A stretch of DNA of 64,000 nt from Capillidium heterosporum. Taxonomy: Eukaryota > Entomophthoromycota > Entomophthoromycetes > Entomophthorales > Capillidiaceae. The DNA lies in contig WBMQ01000014.1 in assembly GCA_016630905.1 (NCBI GenBank), forward strand, positions 62,001 through 126,000, given 5' to 3'. Made by a program: the position numbers and the translations under genes. Below the pieces are notes generated by a model. That model saw only the letters and a list, made by a program, of their open reading frames with translations, was not told where the DNA came from and ran no database searches. Shown here piece by piece: positions 1 through 11,776 of the stretch (its first letter is position 1; each line of letters starts with the position of its first letter).

Positions 1-81
1 TCTAAAAGCATCTAACATAGGTTCCAAAATTCCGTAAACAAATAAGCAAATTAAACAAACAAATGTCTATGCCACCACCTA

Positions 82-1819
82 TTACATAAGTAGTCCAGCG
101 ACAGTAGCGGAAACAAAGGTGGACATTGTTCCCGTCAACATGGCACTGAATGCCAAGTCGGCCAAATCCTCCTTGCGGCTAGGGGCCATAGCACCTAGAC
201 AACCAACCTGAATACCGATACTGGCCAAATTGGCAAATCCACACAATGAGTAGGTGGCCAAAAGCTTACTACGCTCCGATAGCAGCTCCTGCAACCTAGG
301 CTTGGAGAGTTCAATAAAGGCGGCAAACTCATTGACGAACATCTTGGTGGCCATCAGCTGTCCAACTTCATAGCACTCGTTGCTAGGGATACCGACTAAC
401 CAGGCAAAGGGAATAAAGACATAACCCATAATCAGCTCGAGGGTCAGCTTCTCAATGCCGAGGAAACTACCCCACCAGGTTAGCAAAGCATTAACAAGAG
501 CTAAAAGGGAGATGATAGCGAGTAGGGTACCAGCAATCAACAGAACCAAGGTTACACCCTGGGCAGCACCGTTGGCAGCGGCGTGGAGGACGTTACTCTC
601 GCGTTCTTCGTTCTCGGGTACTACGACAATACCCTTGGTCTTGGACTCTTCAGTTTCAGGGACACGCATCTTGGATAAAGAGAGGGAGCAGGGGATGGAC
701 ATGACACAAGAGGTGATAAGGGCTCTAGGATCGATGTCGAAGGAGATGAAGGCAATGAGAACTGAACCACCAATGGTAGCGAAACCAGAAGCCATAACCT
801 GGTGGAGTTCAGCCTTGGTCATATCGGGTAAGAAAGGCTTGACGAGTAGAGCTGATTCACCTTGGCCAACAAAGGGGGAGGCTGAAGCTACAACCGACTC
901 GGAACCAGAGGTATCCATCAGCGTCTTGAAGAACCAGGCGAACTTGACTAGGACCCACTGCATAGCACCAGTGTAGTAGACGATCTGAACCAAGGCAGCA
1001 AAGAACAGCACACCAGGCAATACGGTGAAAGCGAAGATGGATAGCTTGGCGTATTCACCAAAGATGAAAGCAGATCCCTCCTTGGCGAAGCCGAGCAAGG
1101 CAGCACACTGCATCGACAACCAGGTGAACAGGTCATAACCGAACTTGGTCTTGATGACGATGATACCCAACAAAAACTGAAGGACTATACCAACGGTTAC
1201 CGTTCTCCAATTAATCAACCTGCGGTTCTATTGATCTAGTTAATACCTGTTAAAATTTTTCAAATATTACCCGGGAAGTTATATACATGAGGATGAGGAA
1301 AATGGCCATACCCAAAAGAGATTGTCCACGTTGCAACAGGCTACCGTTTGGAGTAGTTGGGGACACAAAAGTGACTATAACTATGAGGGCGATGGCTGCA
1401 CCACAACCTAGGATGTACTTCAACTTGACGTTCATGGAGTCAATGAGACGGTAGATGGGTTTCCAACCCCTAGAAACTGGCAAAGTGATTATGGTAGTGG
1501 GTACGAACTCGAAGAAGACCTTTAGCGTTATGAAGACATAGAGTACCGCACGTACCGATGGGTCCTCGGGGTGCAATACCATGGAGGCGATGTAGTAGGC
1601 AGTAACTAGGACCCAGAAGATGAACAGCAGGATCTTGGTACCGTACCGCTTCCAGAAGGTCTTGGGTGTATCACTGGAACCAGACTCCAAGGTTTCGGGA
1701 TCCTTCTCCAGATAGTCGCTCTTGTGCAAACCGGACTTTTCATTTGGGTAAGCCACCTTACCCTCTTCATGGCTAACTACGATGGCCTCGTTCGAACTAT
1801 CGGTCGTTACAGCAGTCAT
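82..1819 (-). CDS. Concentrative nucleoside transporter (CNT/NUP family)
   Basis: A plasma-membrane, cation-coupled importer of nucleosides. Two exons (1271-1819 and 82-1227) flank a 43-nt GT-AG intron (1228-1270). This acceptor restores the family's linker (ITSRNRR then LINWRTV) and gives 564 aa, usual for fungal CNTs. The N-terminal ~65 residues are hydrophilic. N-terminal helices follow, then the core domain opening at INWRTV. CNT signatures are visible: SNECYEVGQLMATK with NEFAAF near the middle, and GFANLASIGIQVG near the C terminus, which line the nucleoside site in solved CNTs. The start ATG is the first in frame and the stop leaves the normal hydrophobic C terminus. Codons are more G/C-rich than in the neighbouring RING genes, suggesting higher expression (inference). 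Confidence 0.93.
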
Positions 1820-3769
1820 ATTGTTGAAATGAATTAATTAGTGATTTGTTGTTTTTTGCTGGCGAGGCAAACTTTCCAAAATCAAATATAGTTGAAAATT
1901 GAGTTGGGATTGAAATCAAGGTCTTTCCCCACAGAACCAACTGCCGAACTTTATAGTATTGCAACTTGATCAAATGACCTATAGACTTTTTTGTAAAAAA
2001 GAATTTAGGTTATGGAGGTTTGAGTCTAATTAATATTCTTTAGGTTTAGTCAATGGGATGTCAAGAACAAGTTGAAACTAATATAAAATTTCAAATGTCA
2101 AACTTTAGTTCCCTTTTGAGATTCCCTATCCACCTAATTGAAGAGATGTGACACTAAAGGCTTGAGCACTCGGACCTTGCAGCTGTGACGCAGCGTGCTC
2201 TATAGCTTTAGGTCCGTGACTCTAAGTAAGAACCACTTATATGATGGATGGACTTTTAGTAGCTGGATTTGAGTGGTAGTAAAAAAGGCGACCTAGACCT
2301 ACAGTTGCAGCCGTAAAATTCTATGTTTATGTACATAAACTTTAAAAATATATTCGTGTAAATGGAGGAAAAGAAAATTCATGTAAGCTTGACAATATTG
2401 AGGGTAGAAGCCTACTTTGGCATAGAACTGCTGCTAAGCTTAGTAGTTGGAACGGCTAAATTTAATGATGCTGACATCTCAACCAGCTTACAAACTGTCA
2501 TAGTCTAATGGAATAAGATTAGCAATTTCTTTACACTTCCAAAGGGCCAGGACAACAAGTATATATTTAAAACTTAGGCCTTGTTGTATATCAGCACAGT
2601 TTTCATATTATTTTACTGGATACTAAAGATTTATGAGCACGATTTAACTGTAAGGAGGGCATGTAAACTATTTCATTTTATAGATGGTTGAGCGAGCTGG
2701 AAGACTATCAACTATTTGAGAGTGTGAGGAATGAAGGCAAGAGATAGTTGGTTTGACTTGTCTTCGATTATCTGAAATGTAAACTGTTTTATAAGTGGAT
2801 GTCGATATTTATAATGATACATGATATATTGGAAGTATAATAAATTTGTGAGCTTTCCGATTTAGAAACTATTGAAGTACCCATCTTCAAATATTGGTAT
2901 ATAGGTAGAACCGACTCTAATATAGAAAGTGTCTATTTAAGAATAAGGATGATGGTGTAAGTTGAAAAGTGAGATGTTCAAATAAACTTAATTTTAGCTA
3001 CTTCCTCAAGTAAAGTAGATGAGAATATTCAATTTATCTAGATAGACATGGGAAAATCAGGCTGACATCTTACAGCCCGCCCATAGTATATACTACAACT
3101 TTATCTTCACAATACCAATATACAACAAGCATTAAAGGTAGTAAACCAACCGTAACTAAACGGCACATCTATTACCACCATTATATCCGACTGCACTATA
3201 CCAACAGTTTGTATAAGAAACAGGCGCAAACAAATATGGTGTATACTACAAAAAGTCTAGTCTACCTCAACATTTGTAAACTCATGACAAGTACCTATAA
3301 CATCTTCTACCAAATTTCAAATGGAAATTTGTCAATTTTACTTGGGTTTGTAAGCCGTCCATAGGTCACAACTTCGAATTCTAAAGTATAACGAGCACCA
3401 GCACAGTTTACAACCACTTAATTGGACTATACCCAAATAGAGGTTGCAAATAACCCCATCATTTCATTGGCTAGATCTGAGACATTTTGCTAAAAGAGCA
3501 AAGTGCCACTTAGAGGGATGGATCGGGATAACCGTACCAGAGTTAAAGCAGAGAATTGGACCTGGTATCGGGTTCTCATGGAAGTCTATTTATAAAATGC
3601 AAATCCATTGGTCAGAATATCATTGGAAATCTATTTAAAGAAACAAAATGGCACAGTCGGATTTTCAAATAAATGTATCTAAGCAAAGCTATAAATTAGG
3701 TATTTATGGATAACAAAGATAGAATGGCAAACCAGTACCTAACAACAGTTAAATCCCTAAAACGATTTC
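1820..3769. other. Intergenic, gene-free apart from a possible structured RNA
   Basis: About 1.9 kb of AT-rich DNA between the start of the nucleoside transporter and the 3' end of the first RING gene. No convincing coding frame was found. A short frame at 3444-3638 has no ATG start and no recognisable motif. The only standout is a G/C-rich knot of complementary segments at 2164-2216, reported separately. Confidence 0.5.
2164..2216. other. Interleaved complementary segments (possible pseudoknot RNA)
   Basis: Three perfect pairings lie within 53 nt: GAGCAC (2164-2169) with GTGCTC (2195-2200), CGGACCT (2171-2177) with AGGTCCG (2210-2216), and GCTG (2182-2185) with CAGC (2191-2194). The first two cross each other, which is the geometry of an H-type pseudoknot. 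The segment is clearly richer in G/C than the surrounding spacer. No RNA family is recognised, and chance or decay of an older RNA gene is possible. Confidence 0.25.
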
Positions 3770-5087
3770 CTACATCGAGGATGTCCTGCAGTAAGGACAT
3801 TTCCCACTTATACGGAACCAAAGGTCGATACATCCTACATGGAAATGGTGGCCACAGTCCAACTTCCTTAATACATCGTTATCCTCATAGTTGTAGTAGC
3901 ATATCACACACATGGCATCCTCCTCCAAACTCCTCAATACCGGATATCCATTATTACCCTCACTCACTATAGGGTTTTTCTTTTTAAATAGCAGCCGGAT
4001 GAAAGTTAGACCAAAGAGCACTTTTTGAGAAGGTTTAGGTGGGGCATCAAGTTCGGGCGTTGATTCTTGGATGGATATCTCTTTGTCGAATCTATATAGG
4101 GTACCAACAACGGTAGTCCTCCTTTTGACAAACCAGGCGAATCTTTCAACCTTGTCTATACATATATCGATACAATGGACTATGATCAAAACGAGTATTA
4201 GTAATACGTACATAGCAAAGTCGGGGAAGATGGTAAATATGGCAAATAAGGACAGTAGCGCAAACCTCCCCTTACTGGCAAGATCTGTTGACTCGGTAAT
4301 GCATTCAGGTTGCTTTGTACTGTAGTAATGAAGGGTGTATACGGCTAACGCCGCCACTAGAAACTTCATAATGTAAAAGAGCCTACGTTCATGTCAGTTT
4401 AAATTTTGGATATTAAAATCTTACCATCGGATAAAAAGATTGTTTTTTGGTTCGGTAGGCTCTTTAAGTCGGTACACAACTGTTACCGGGATTAAAGAGG
4501 CGTAGAGCAATACATACATGGTTACAATTAGTTTTTCTGTGAGAGAGCACCTCTCCTCTGGAAAAGCTGCTATTAGAATTAAGGAGATAAACACCTAGAA
4601 GCGTGTTAGTTGGATTAGTTTGTAGATAATTTACAAACAACAAATCGGTAAGGCCATCTATCCAAACTCTGGCTCGCTCACGTATAGTTAGTGCTCGATA
4701 CCTTTTGACCCAAATGTTTTGTGGGATCCTATTAGGTAGCCTACCAACTGGTCGAACTTCACGTCTTAAATTAGGATGGTTGGGACGGGTAGCTGGCAAT
4801 CCTACTTGAGACAGGCTATTTAGTTGGGTATTGAATTGGGTGGCTTGATTAAAGTTGGAAGATCGAGGTTGGTTAAACTGAGTATATCTAGGTAGAGGAT
4901 TGGTGGGAACCTGAACTGTCAAGTCTACATCGGTTAAGAATTGGTTGTTTGTGCTTTGATGTGGATATGGCGGCAGTGTAGGTAGTTGATAAGCTACGTG
5001 TATCATGTTGGTAGTATCGTCAATTGGGTTGGAAAAGTTGGCTGATGTAGCTTCTTGAACGTCGATTTGAGCTGCTTCCGTCCTCAT
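3770..5087 (-). CDS. Multi-pass membrane RING-H2 protein, paralogue A
   Basis: Probable membrane-anchored E3 ubiquitin ligase. Exons 4635-5087, 4425-4594 and 3770-4382, with introns of 40 and 42 nt (branch ACTAAC and CTGAC), give 411 aa. The N-terminal ~125 residues are Asn/Thr/Gln/Pro-rich and look disordered. A short conserved motif follows (YRALTIRERARVWIDGLTD), then about four hydrophobic segments and a cytosolic linker. A RING-H2 finger closes the protein: C-x2-C-x14-C-x-H-x2-H-x2-C-x10-C-x2-C, ending CPYC. Paralogues lie at 6287-7392 and 44864-46042 with the same intron phases (0 then 2). The substrate is unknown; ligase function is inferred from the complete zinc-ligand set. Confidence 0.85.
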
Positions 5088-6286
5088 ACTTAAGCTATAT
5101 AAGGTACCTAAATAAATATTTGAATGAAGTCACCGTATACTGTGTTCTTAAAGTAAAGAAAGCGATTTCAAGATCAATTTTTCATGAAATGAGCACTTCT
5201 GGCAAAACTCTATGTTTCTCCGGGAATCAATTGGCATTTCGTTTCGAATTAAATGGATTATCAATAAAGGCTATACAAAAGTTTACTTACAAGTTTTGAC
5301 ATATCGCTCCATGTAATTTAGGACGGAACAGTGCATCTGAAAAAGGCTTTATTGAAATAATCTTTCCATTTCAAGTATATTTTCACAAAATGAGCAGTGG
5401 GATGTAGAGATGACAAGAGCTGATTATGTCTGCACTTTAAAGAAAATTTGGTATAAGTCTGACAGGAGGTAATATCAACTAAATTTAGACTTGTAGTACC
5501 TACGTTGTCTCATCTAACATATGCTATATCTTTGACTCGATATATATATGCTTTAACTAAACGCCCATCAACTCAAGTATCAAAGCCAACTCGGCTTGAA
5601 ATTCATGGTTTTTAAACTATGACCAAGCTACACAACAGTTGAGCAGCTTCGAAGGACCAATACCAATATCAATTTCAACATAAAAGCACATCGAAATGCC
5701 AATATAAGTTGCAAACTGTATGTATCGCTTTATATAAGCTTATAGGCTTAGACTCTTGTACCAGTTATCTTAATGATAAAAATACTTAAACTCAACAAAA
5801 GACACTAGGTTGCAATTAATTGAGAAGATACCAATGGGCTGGGATTAAAAAAAAGCTTTTATAAGCATAAAGCTAATAATACTATGGAAAAGGTTTGGCT
5901 TATTAAATTGTGACCTGAAATCATCTATAAACCTTATTTAATTTTCTAGCTTGACTGATATCTTGGGAGGCAAGGATTTAATGTATTAACATGTATATCA
6001 ACCATAATCTATTTTCTATGTTATTATAAAGGCCTTTGATCAATAGATTCCTAAACGAAAGAGACACAAATCTTGAATGGTGATGGAGTCTATATTATTT
6101 AGTAGCAATTCATCAGTATATGAACGATGGTATAAAAATAAAAACTCATTTACAAAACTCTATAATTAGAAATGCTTATCAAAGCCCATCAACATCGTTG
6201 ATGGTAAATTGATTTATCGAATTATACCTTTATAGTTGAAATTATCAATAGAAGTACGACCTGTAACTACAATTCCATAATATAAA
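5088..6286. other. Intergenic, nothing recognised
   Basis: About 1.2 kb of AT-rich spacer between two same-strand RING paralogues. It holds the promoter of paralogue A and the 3' flank of paralogue B. No frame, RNA gene or repeat could be supported. Confidence 0.5.
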
Positions 6287-7392
6287 TCAAGTCTGTAGGC
6301 AAAACTGAGATTTCAGATAGCCACCAAAAGTTTCTAAACACAACGGACAGGAATCTTCACTGACAAGCCGCTTATCGATGCATTTTTTGTGATAGTGATG
6401 GGTGCATCGTAGTAGACGTACTAGCTCATCTGTCTGATAATCCCTTTGACATATCGAGCACATTGTATCCGAGACCTTCACGTTTAAGATGGTTGGGATG
6501 TGATCCTCTTCCCGCTTCTGTTGAAAATTGATGCTGACAGGATTTCCAGCAAATAAGTTTAGAGTAAAAAATTGAAATAAGCCAGCTGAAGTGGTTGATT
6601 CTTGAGAAGGATCCAGTAGGGAAGCTGTTTCATCAAACTTGAAGAGTGGATGCTTGACGCTGATCTTTCTAGGTGTTTCAAAGGCGTAGTTTCGAAGTTT
6701 ATGAATAAACAGTAGAGGGATGTATAGGACGATCCAGTAAGTTATCTTTAGTGCCAATATTGCAACTGAAATGCTTAGTGAATATCCTGCATACATTATT
6801 AAGGCGAATCCATAGTTCCATAAAGGTTGCTCGTTATGACAAATTCCATCCTCTCCTATTAATATCAAAAGGTAGAAGCAAATTCCAGAGATGAATAGCT
6901 TTAACAACATGGATAAACTAATTCAAATTAGATGAATTATAAAATAGACTTACCTAAATATACCACTATTTATAAGGGACATGGGATACTTCAAAGGTAC
7001 TTTTAAACTACCCAATAAATATATTGGGAGTATAGCCACTGATATTATCAGGTACGCCCAAAATATATAGACTATGGTTGGGCTACATGTGCTTTCCGGA
7101 AAATTGTTGAGAAAGATGGCGGTGAATAGGATCTAAATATAAATTATATTTTTAATAAAGAGGAGCTTACTGGAATTATGAGTATGGTAGTGCCAAACCA
7201 AAAATCAACCTTCTCTTGGATGGAAAAAGAATGGTACTTTTGAACTACCTCTTGGCTCCAACTTTGAAACGAATTTGGAGTTGAAGTGTTGGCTTCAAGG
7301 TCGATGGTGATATCTGGATAACTAAGCTCATTGCTCCTACTGCTTGCAAGCGGTATATATCCAATGTTTGTAAGCCCGTTAGCATTCAACAT
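6287..7392 (-). CDS. Multi-pass membrane RING-H2 protein, paralogue B
   Basis: Second member of the local membrane RING family. Exons 7171-7392, 6954-7132 and 6287-6917, with introns of 38 and 36 nt in phases 0 and 2 as in paralogue A, give 343 aa. It is shorter because the disordered N terminus is reduced. The conserved motif reads YHSFSIQEKVDFWFG, followed by about four hydrophobic segments. The C-terminal RING-H2 keeps exact family spacing (CSIC, then C-x-H-x2-H-x2-C, ending CPLC) and is followed by a ~14-residue tail. Sequence outside the RING and helix boundaries has diverged strongly from paralogue A, so this is an old or fast-evolving tandem duplicate (inference). Confidence 0.82.
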
Positions 7393-8642
7393 ATTGATAA
7401 ATTGAAATATAAATTGTATTCTTTTAGATAGATTGTCTTATATTTGGAAGTAAACGCTTAATACCGGAGAAATCAGTTTTTATGATTCCTTTTAACTGCT
7501 TTATAAGCTGTTGAACGTTTGTTGGACTTTGGAATTGATACCTTAATGAGAAAAGAGTAATCATGGTTAGCTTTGTATAAAAAGGCTTTTTGTTCAAGTT
7601 GTCAAAGCGCAATTGTAAAATATTAAATTTGTAAAAGACATACCTAATTATATTGAAGCTTAGTATCACTGCTGGCTAATTAATTAAAGCACCTAGCGTA
7701 TTTCTTGTAAGAACCATTTCTACTGCTGGTGGACTGGACAAAGTAGCTATATATTAAACTTTAGTGTTCGAGTTCAACAATTACCAGATTGGTCAAGGTT
7801 TTGCCATCTAATTTCCGTCTTGAAAGTCTGCAAGTTGACACAAAAGATAAGAAACTACGTCAATTTCCATATTTTTCAACAAATGAGTTGATGACTTATA
7901 GGTTGGAAATGATCCTTACTTCAAACCTCTCATTATTTGGAGTTTTAACTTTCATCTCAACATCAAAATTGAATTCTTCAACTTTCGAAGGTGAAAGTCA
8001 ACAGAATCCAATACGCTTATGCAAGACAAAGTTATTTGAACTGTTCAAAACGAACTCTGCAACGCAATTTCACTTAAAAGTATATATTAAAAGTTAGGAA
8101 TAAAATTAAAACTTGACTTTGCACTGGGTTGTAGAGGCTTTTCAATCCAACCTAAGTTTTCCTTCCAACATTCTTGATACCAAAGTTTAGAAAATATAAG
8201 AGTCGATAAGTATAAAACATTGTGGGGACTTGTGATAGCTGCCGGCTAGCAAAAGCCAGATACATCAACCCAAAATTATAATGCAAACAGTATACTCAAC
8301 TTTAACGGAAGTGTGCCTACCATCGCTTTTTTACTGGTCGTAACTGCTTGAACTATAGGTGTTGGAGGCTGTACTGTAGTAAAACTAAATCGATCTGTAG
8401 CTTATGTGTGCAGAAGTCAATATATATATATTCACAATCTATAAGAAATCGCTCTAATAATATTATTATAGGTAGCTGATGTGGAAAATAACTTTTATTA
8501 GACCCAATTTGGATATAGATACCACTGTAGCAGTTGCCGGAAGTTCTTTAACTAGTCAATAGTAAAGCAGGCTTTCAATAAAGAAACCAACAGCTGAATC
8601 AATATCAGTACTAATTCAAACAACTCGTACTGCAACTTTCAG
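7393..8642. other. Intergenic, weak coding-like stretches only
   Basis: A 1.25 kb stretch upstream of RING paralogue B. Short open stretches at 7424-7669 (minus) and 7789-8097 (plus, no ATG start) have no recognisable motif and no splice pattern that joins them. They could be decayed exons, but nothing supports a gene. Confidence 0.4.
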
Positions 8643-9845
8643 ATGGCTATATATAAGCTAAACACCCAAAACTTGGCATTACAGTCTAAAGTAGTAGATG
8701 TTATGGGAAGCGATATACATTTTACCAAGGTTGTAGTGAGCCATCTGATCAACATATACTACTTTAACGTGGGAGCTTACTACTCCATAGTTCCTAAACT
8801 TTACCTTTACCGCCTTTTGAACCATTTTACAGCTTCCAACAGTACACTATTACTCCTCTTTTCGATTTGCCTACTAGTCTTCAACTTTGAATCGTTACTT
8901 TTAAGCAAAGTATTGAAGAATGAATTCTCCAATCAAGCTACAAGTTTGTACAAGCTTTGTTACCTCAATCCTAATCTCTTCCTATTATATGTGAATGTAA
9001 TTCTATCCTTTACCAAACCCAAGCCGTAAGACTAGGTTATCTACTCGGTATTCATGGAATTTGCTTTAAGCTTAACGACGTTCGCAACAAGATGCACCTT
9101 AGATGTTACTATGCCTTAAATCTAAGTGAGCCGATCTTCTTCATGGCTAAAGTCCAATTTAGGCTTCTATTGAACAATTGCTTTCGATTTTGTAAATCCA
9201 GCTACCATCCAGCAATCAATATCAAACTCCTCAAATCTTTCAAAACCTTACCGAAACTCGTACCCAGTCATTACCAATCAACAACTTAATGTGACAACTT
9301 ACAATTTAAAATTGTTTCAGACTCGCTATTTCGAACTTGGGTGGAAAAGTTTGATGAAAAGTGCTACTCCAACATTCCCAAAATTTTGGACGAGGCCAAA
9401 TGGTCGGAAAATAAACTTTATAATCAAGTATATACAAGTACTTACGGCAGTGGACCGATACTCTTAAACTAAAATATGTTGGAAGTTTCAGTAGAATTTT
9501 GGGTTATCAACCTAGAAATCTACAAACCGTTCAGGTATCAAAGTCAAACTCCGACTGGTTGCTAACTTTAACTTCCCAGTCGATCGTATATCGTTAGCTG
9601 CCTTCCAAAGTTGGAACTTCAGCTTGAAGTTTTTAATTATGCTAAACATGTTAGTTCGACACCAGGACCATTTTATGAACTTCAACCTATATGTAAAGTG
9701 CACCCATGTATTCGCTATGGTAGAGTATATTAGCCGAGTGGTTAGCTGCTTAGATAAGTTTGAAAAAAAGCTACCGATACTGTTGCGATTAGTTGAAAGC
9801 AGACAAATATTAGTAGGTATATTCGAAAGGTATAGGGATAGGTGA
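8643..9845 (+). pseudogene. Decayed gene, possibly a fungal-specific transcription factor
   Basis: Protein-like sequence is spread over three frames. An open stretch at 8643-9029 contains HLINIYYFNVGAYYSIVPK then LLLLFSICLL, which resembles the start of the fungal transcription-factor middle homology region (typically an L-I-x-L-Y-F element then an LL-x-SICAL element). Plausible continuations lie in another frame at about 9035-9289 and 9300-9470, and a further ~109-codon open stretch at 9516-9845. Frame changes and stops separate the pieces. Ordinary short introns do not bridge all of them. No Zn2Cys6 motif was found upstream. Reading it as a dead regulator gene is an inference from weak similarity. 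Confidence 0.3.
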
Positions 9846-10242
9846 CCCTCCATTATGCTTGTTTTAAAAGCCAATTGAAGGTTGTAGCTTGGAGGATTCT
9901 TTTAAATATGGGCATCTATTTTGAAATATGAGGTTATTCGAATCTACTATTTACAAACTAACACATTTAACCATTTTGTACTATTGTTGGTGTTTCCCTT
10001 CTTTGTTAAGAAGTTCCATTAGATCCAACTTCAAGTGTATATATGAAAATAACTTATACTTGATCGTAAATATAAATACCAATTAGAGCGCAGTAGCAAC
10101 GATCGCCAATCGACTAAAGTAAACTTGTCAAAACACGCGTAATCTATACCTTTGGGGCTTACGTGTAAAAACAGTAAATTAAAAGAGCCAATCCAGTTTC
10201 TCCACTCAACAAACCTTAAAACCAACCTCAAACTATAACGAT
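9846..10242. other. DDI1 upstream region
   Basis: About 400 bp of spacer holding the DDI1 promoter. A minus-strand open stretch at 10031-10231 has no motif and is treated as chance. Confidence 0.45.
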
Positions 10243-11776
10243 ATGCAAGTAACAGTAGCGATAGATGGTGGTGACATCCACAACGTAACGGTTACTTCAG
10301 AGACAACTATACAGGCTTTCAAGACCCAACTCGCTTCCCAGCTCAAAGTTACTCCAATTCAAATTACTTTAATTTACAACAACGCTGAACTTGCCGAGCC
10401 CAGTCGTACTTTACAATCCTACAGTATAGTAGAACACGATGTAATCGCTGTTACAGTACTCCCTTTACACCCCCAACCTTCCACATCTAGCAATGTAGAA
10501 GCCAGAGACATAGGCGCTGAGCGAGCTCACAATAACCCTGAGTTGGTGCGACAGAGTATACTAGCTAATCCTCAAGCAAAGAGAAATTTGGAACAGGTAA
10601 TAGTTTCTTCGTTTTTAAGCTAACCATCTAGCTTTATCCAGAGCTCGCTCAAGCTACTTCCGACCCAGTAAAATTCAACGACCTATACTTGGCTTACGAA
10701 GCTAAGCGTAAAAACGATATGGTTCTAAAACAACAGGAGATGGTAATTTTTTTCGAAATCCTTGAACTTAGATAAAATTCAGCTGAAATTAGAACGAGAC
10801 CCATTTAATGTGGAATCCCAACGTAAGATCGAAGAGATTATCAAAAATGAGAACGTTATGAAAAACATGGAATTGGCCATGGAGCACAATCCTGAATCCT
10901 TTTCACAAGTAATTTCAAAGTAGAATTAAACTTACAATTAAAGGTCCATATGTTATACATTGACACCGAGGTCAACGGTCACAAGGTCAAGGCTTTTGTA
11001 GATTCCGGTGCCCAATCCACTATAAGTAATATATTTGTAATCACTTTTACCAATTTATTTAAAAGTCAGTGCTCAATGTGCCGAACGTTGTGGGTAAGCC
11101 TGAGTATATTTAACAAATATAACTAATTTTTGCTTAGGTTGTTGCGGTTGATGGATACTAGATTTTCTGGGATCGCAAGGGGTGTTGGGACGGCAAAGAT
11201 ACTTGGTCGGGTTCACGCTGCCCCCCTCAAAGTGGGCAAGTCAGTATTACCTTGCTCCTTCGTTGTCATGGAGGTACATCTCAATCTAACTTCGTCCTAA
11301 CCGTTTAATAGAGTTCAGTAGCAATGTTGTTTGGTCTGGACATGTTGAAGCGTTACCAGGTAAAGTAAACTAGCTTCTATTTTTGAATTTTATTGTGGCT
11401 AGGCGTCGATCGACTTGAAGAAGGACGCCTTAATTATCAACGGGGAGGAAATCGCATTTTTGCCTGAGCATCTGATCCCTAAGGATGAACTGAGTGGTCA
11501 AGAAATACCCCAACCTCAAGCAGTTGGCGGTGGTCAACCTTCTCAAATCTCCAACCTTGAACCTAACACCAACACACCTGGACCTAGTGGTAAATGCCAA
11601 CTAACTATACTCTGTCACTAATTGCAGTTTTAGGAGGACAAGCTCAAGCTCATCTTAAGGAGGAGGACATCAAGGACCTCATGGAGATGGGGAATATTCC
11701 TAGGGACCAGGCGATCGCCCTTCTCACTCAAACCAAAGGGGATCTCGATTTGGCTGCCAATATACTGCTCGGATAA
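10243..11776 (+). CDS. DDI1: DDI1-type ubiquitin receptor and aspartyl protease
   Basis: A proteasome shuttle and ubiquitin-directed aspartyl protease. Nine exons: 10243-10596, 10632-10742, 10783-10908, 10944-11025, 11066-11093, 11138-11273, 11312-11359, 11403-11589 and 11628-11776. All eight introns are 35-44 nt with GT-AG ends, and the product is 406 aa. Order: ubiquitin-like domain (about 1-75), helical region, retroviral-like protease fold with active-site FVDSGAQ (Asp codon 11001-11003) and the family blocks [15 protein letters not shown] and [12 protein letters not shown], then a C-terminal UBA domain ([18 protein letters not shown]). All three Ddi1 domains are present, so it should both bind ubiquitin and cut. 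It is a cellular gene, not a retroelement remnant. Confidence 0.95.

Noticed and set aside
455-976. Long plus-strand frame opposite the nucleoside transporter
   Set aside because: Shadow of the conserved minus-strand CNT core; no motif and atypical composition.
3444-3638. 64-codon plus frame in the first large spacer
   Set aside because: Lacks an ATG start and any recognisable motif.
10944-11359. Retroviral-type aspartyl protease as a retroelement remnant
   Set aside because: It is flanked in frame by ubiquitin-like and UBA domains, the standard cellular DDI1 layout.
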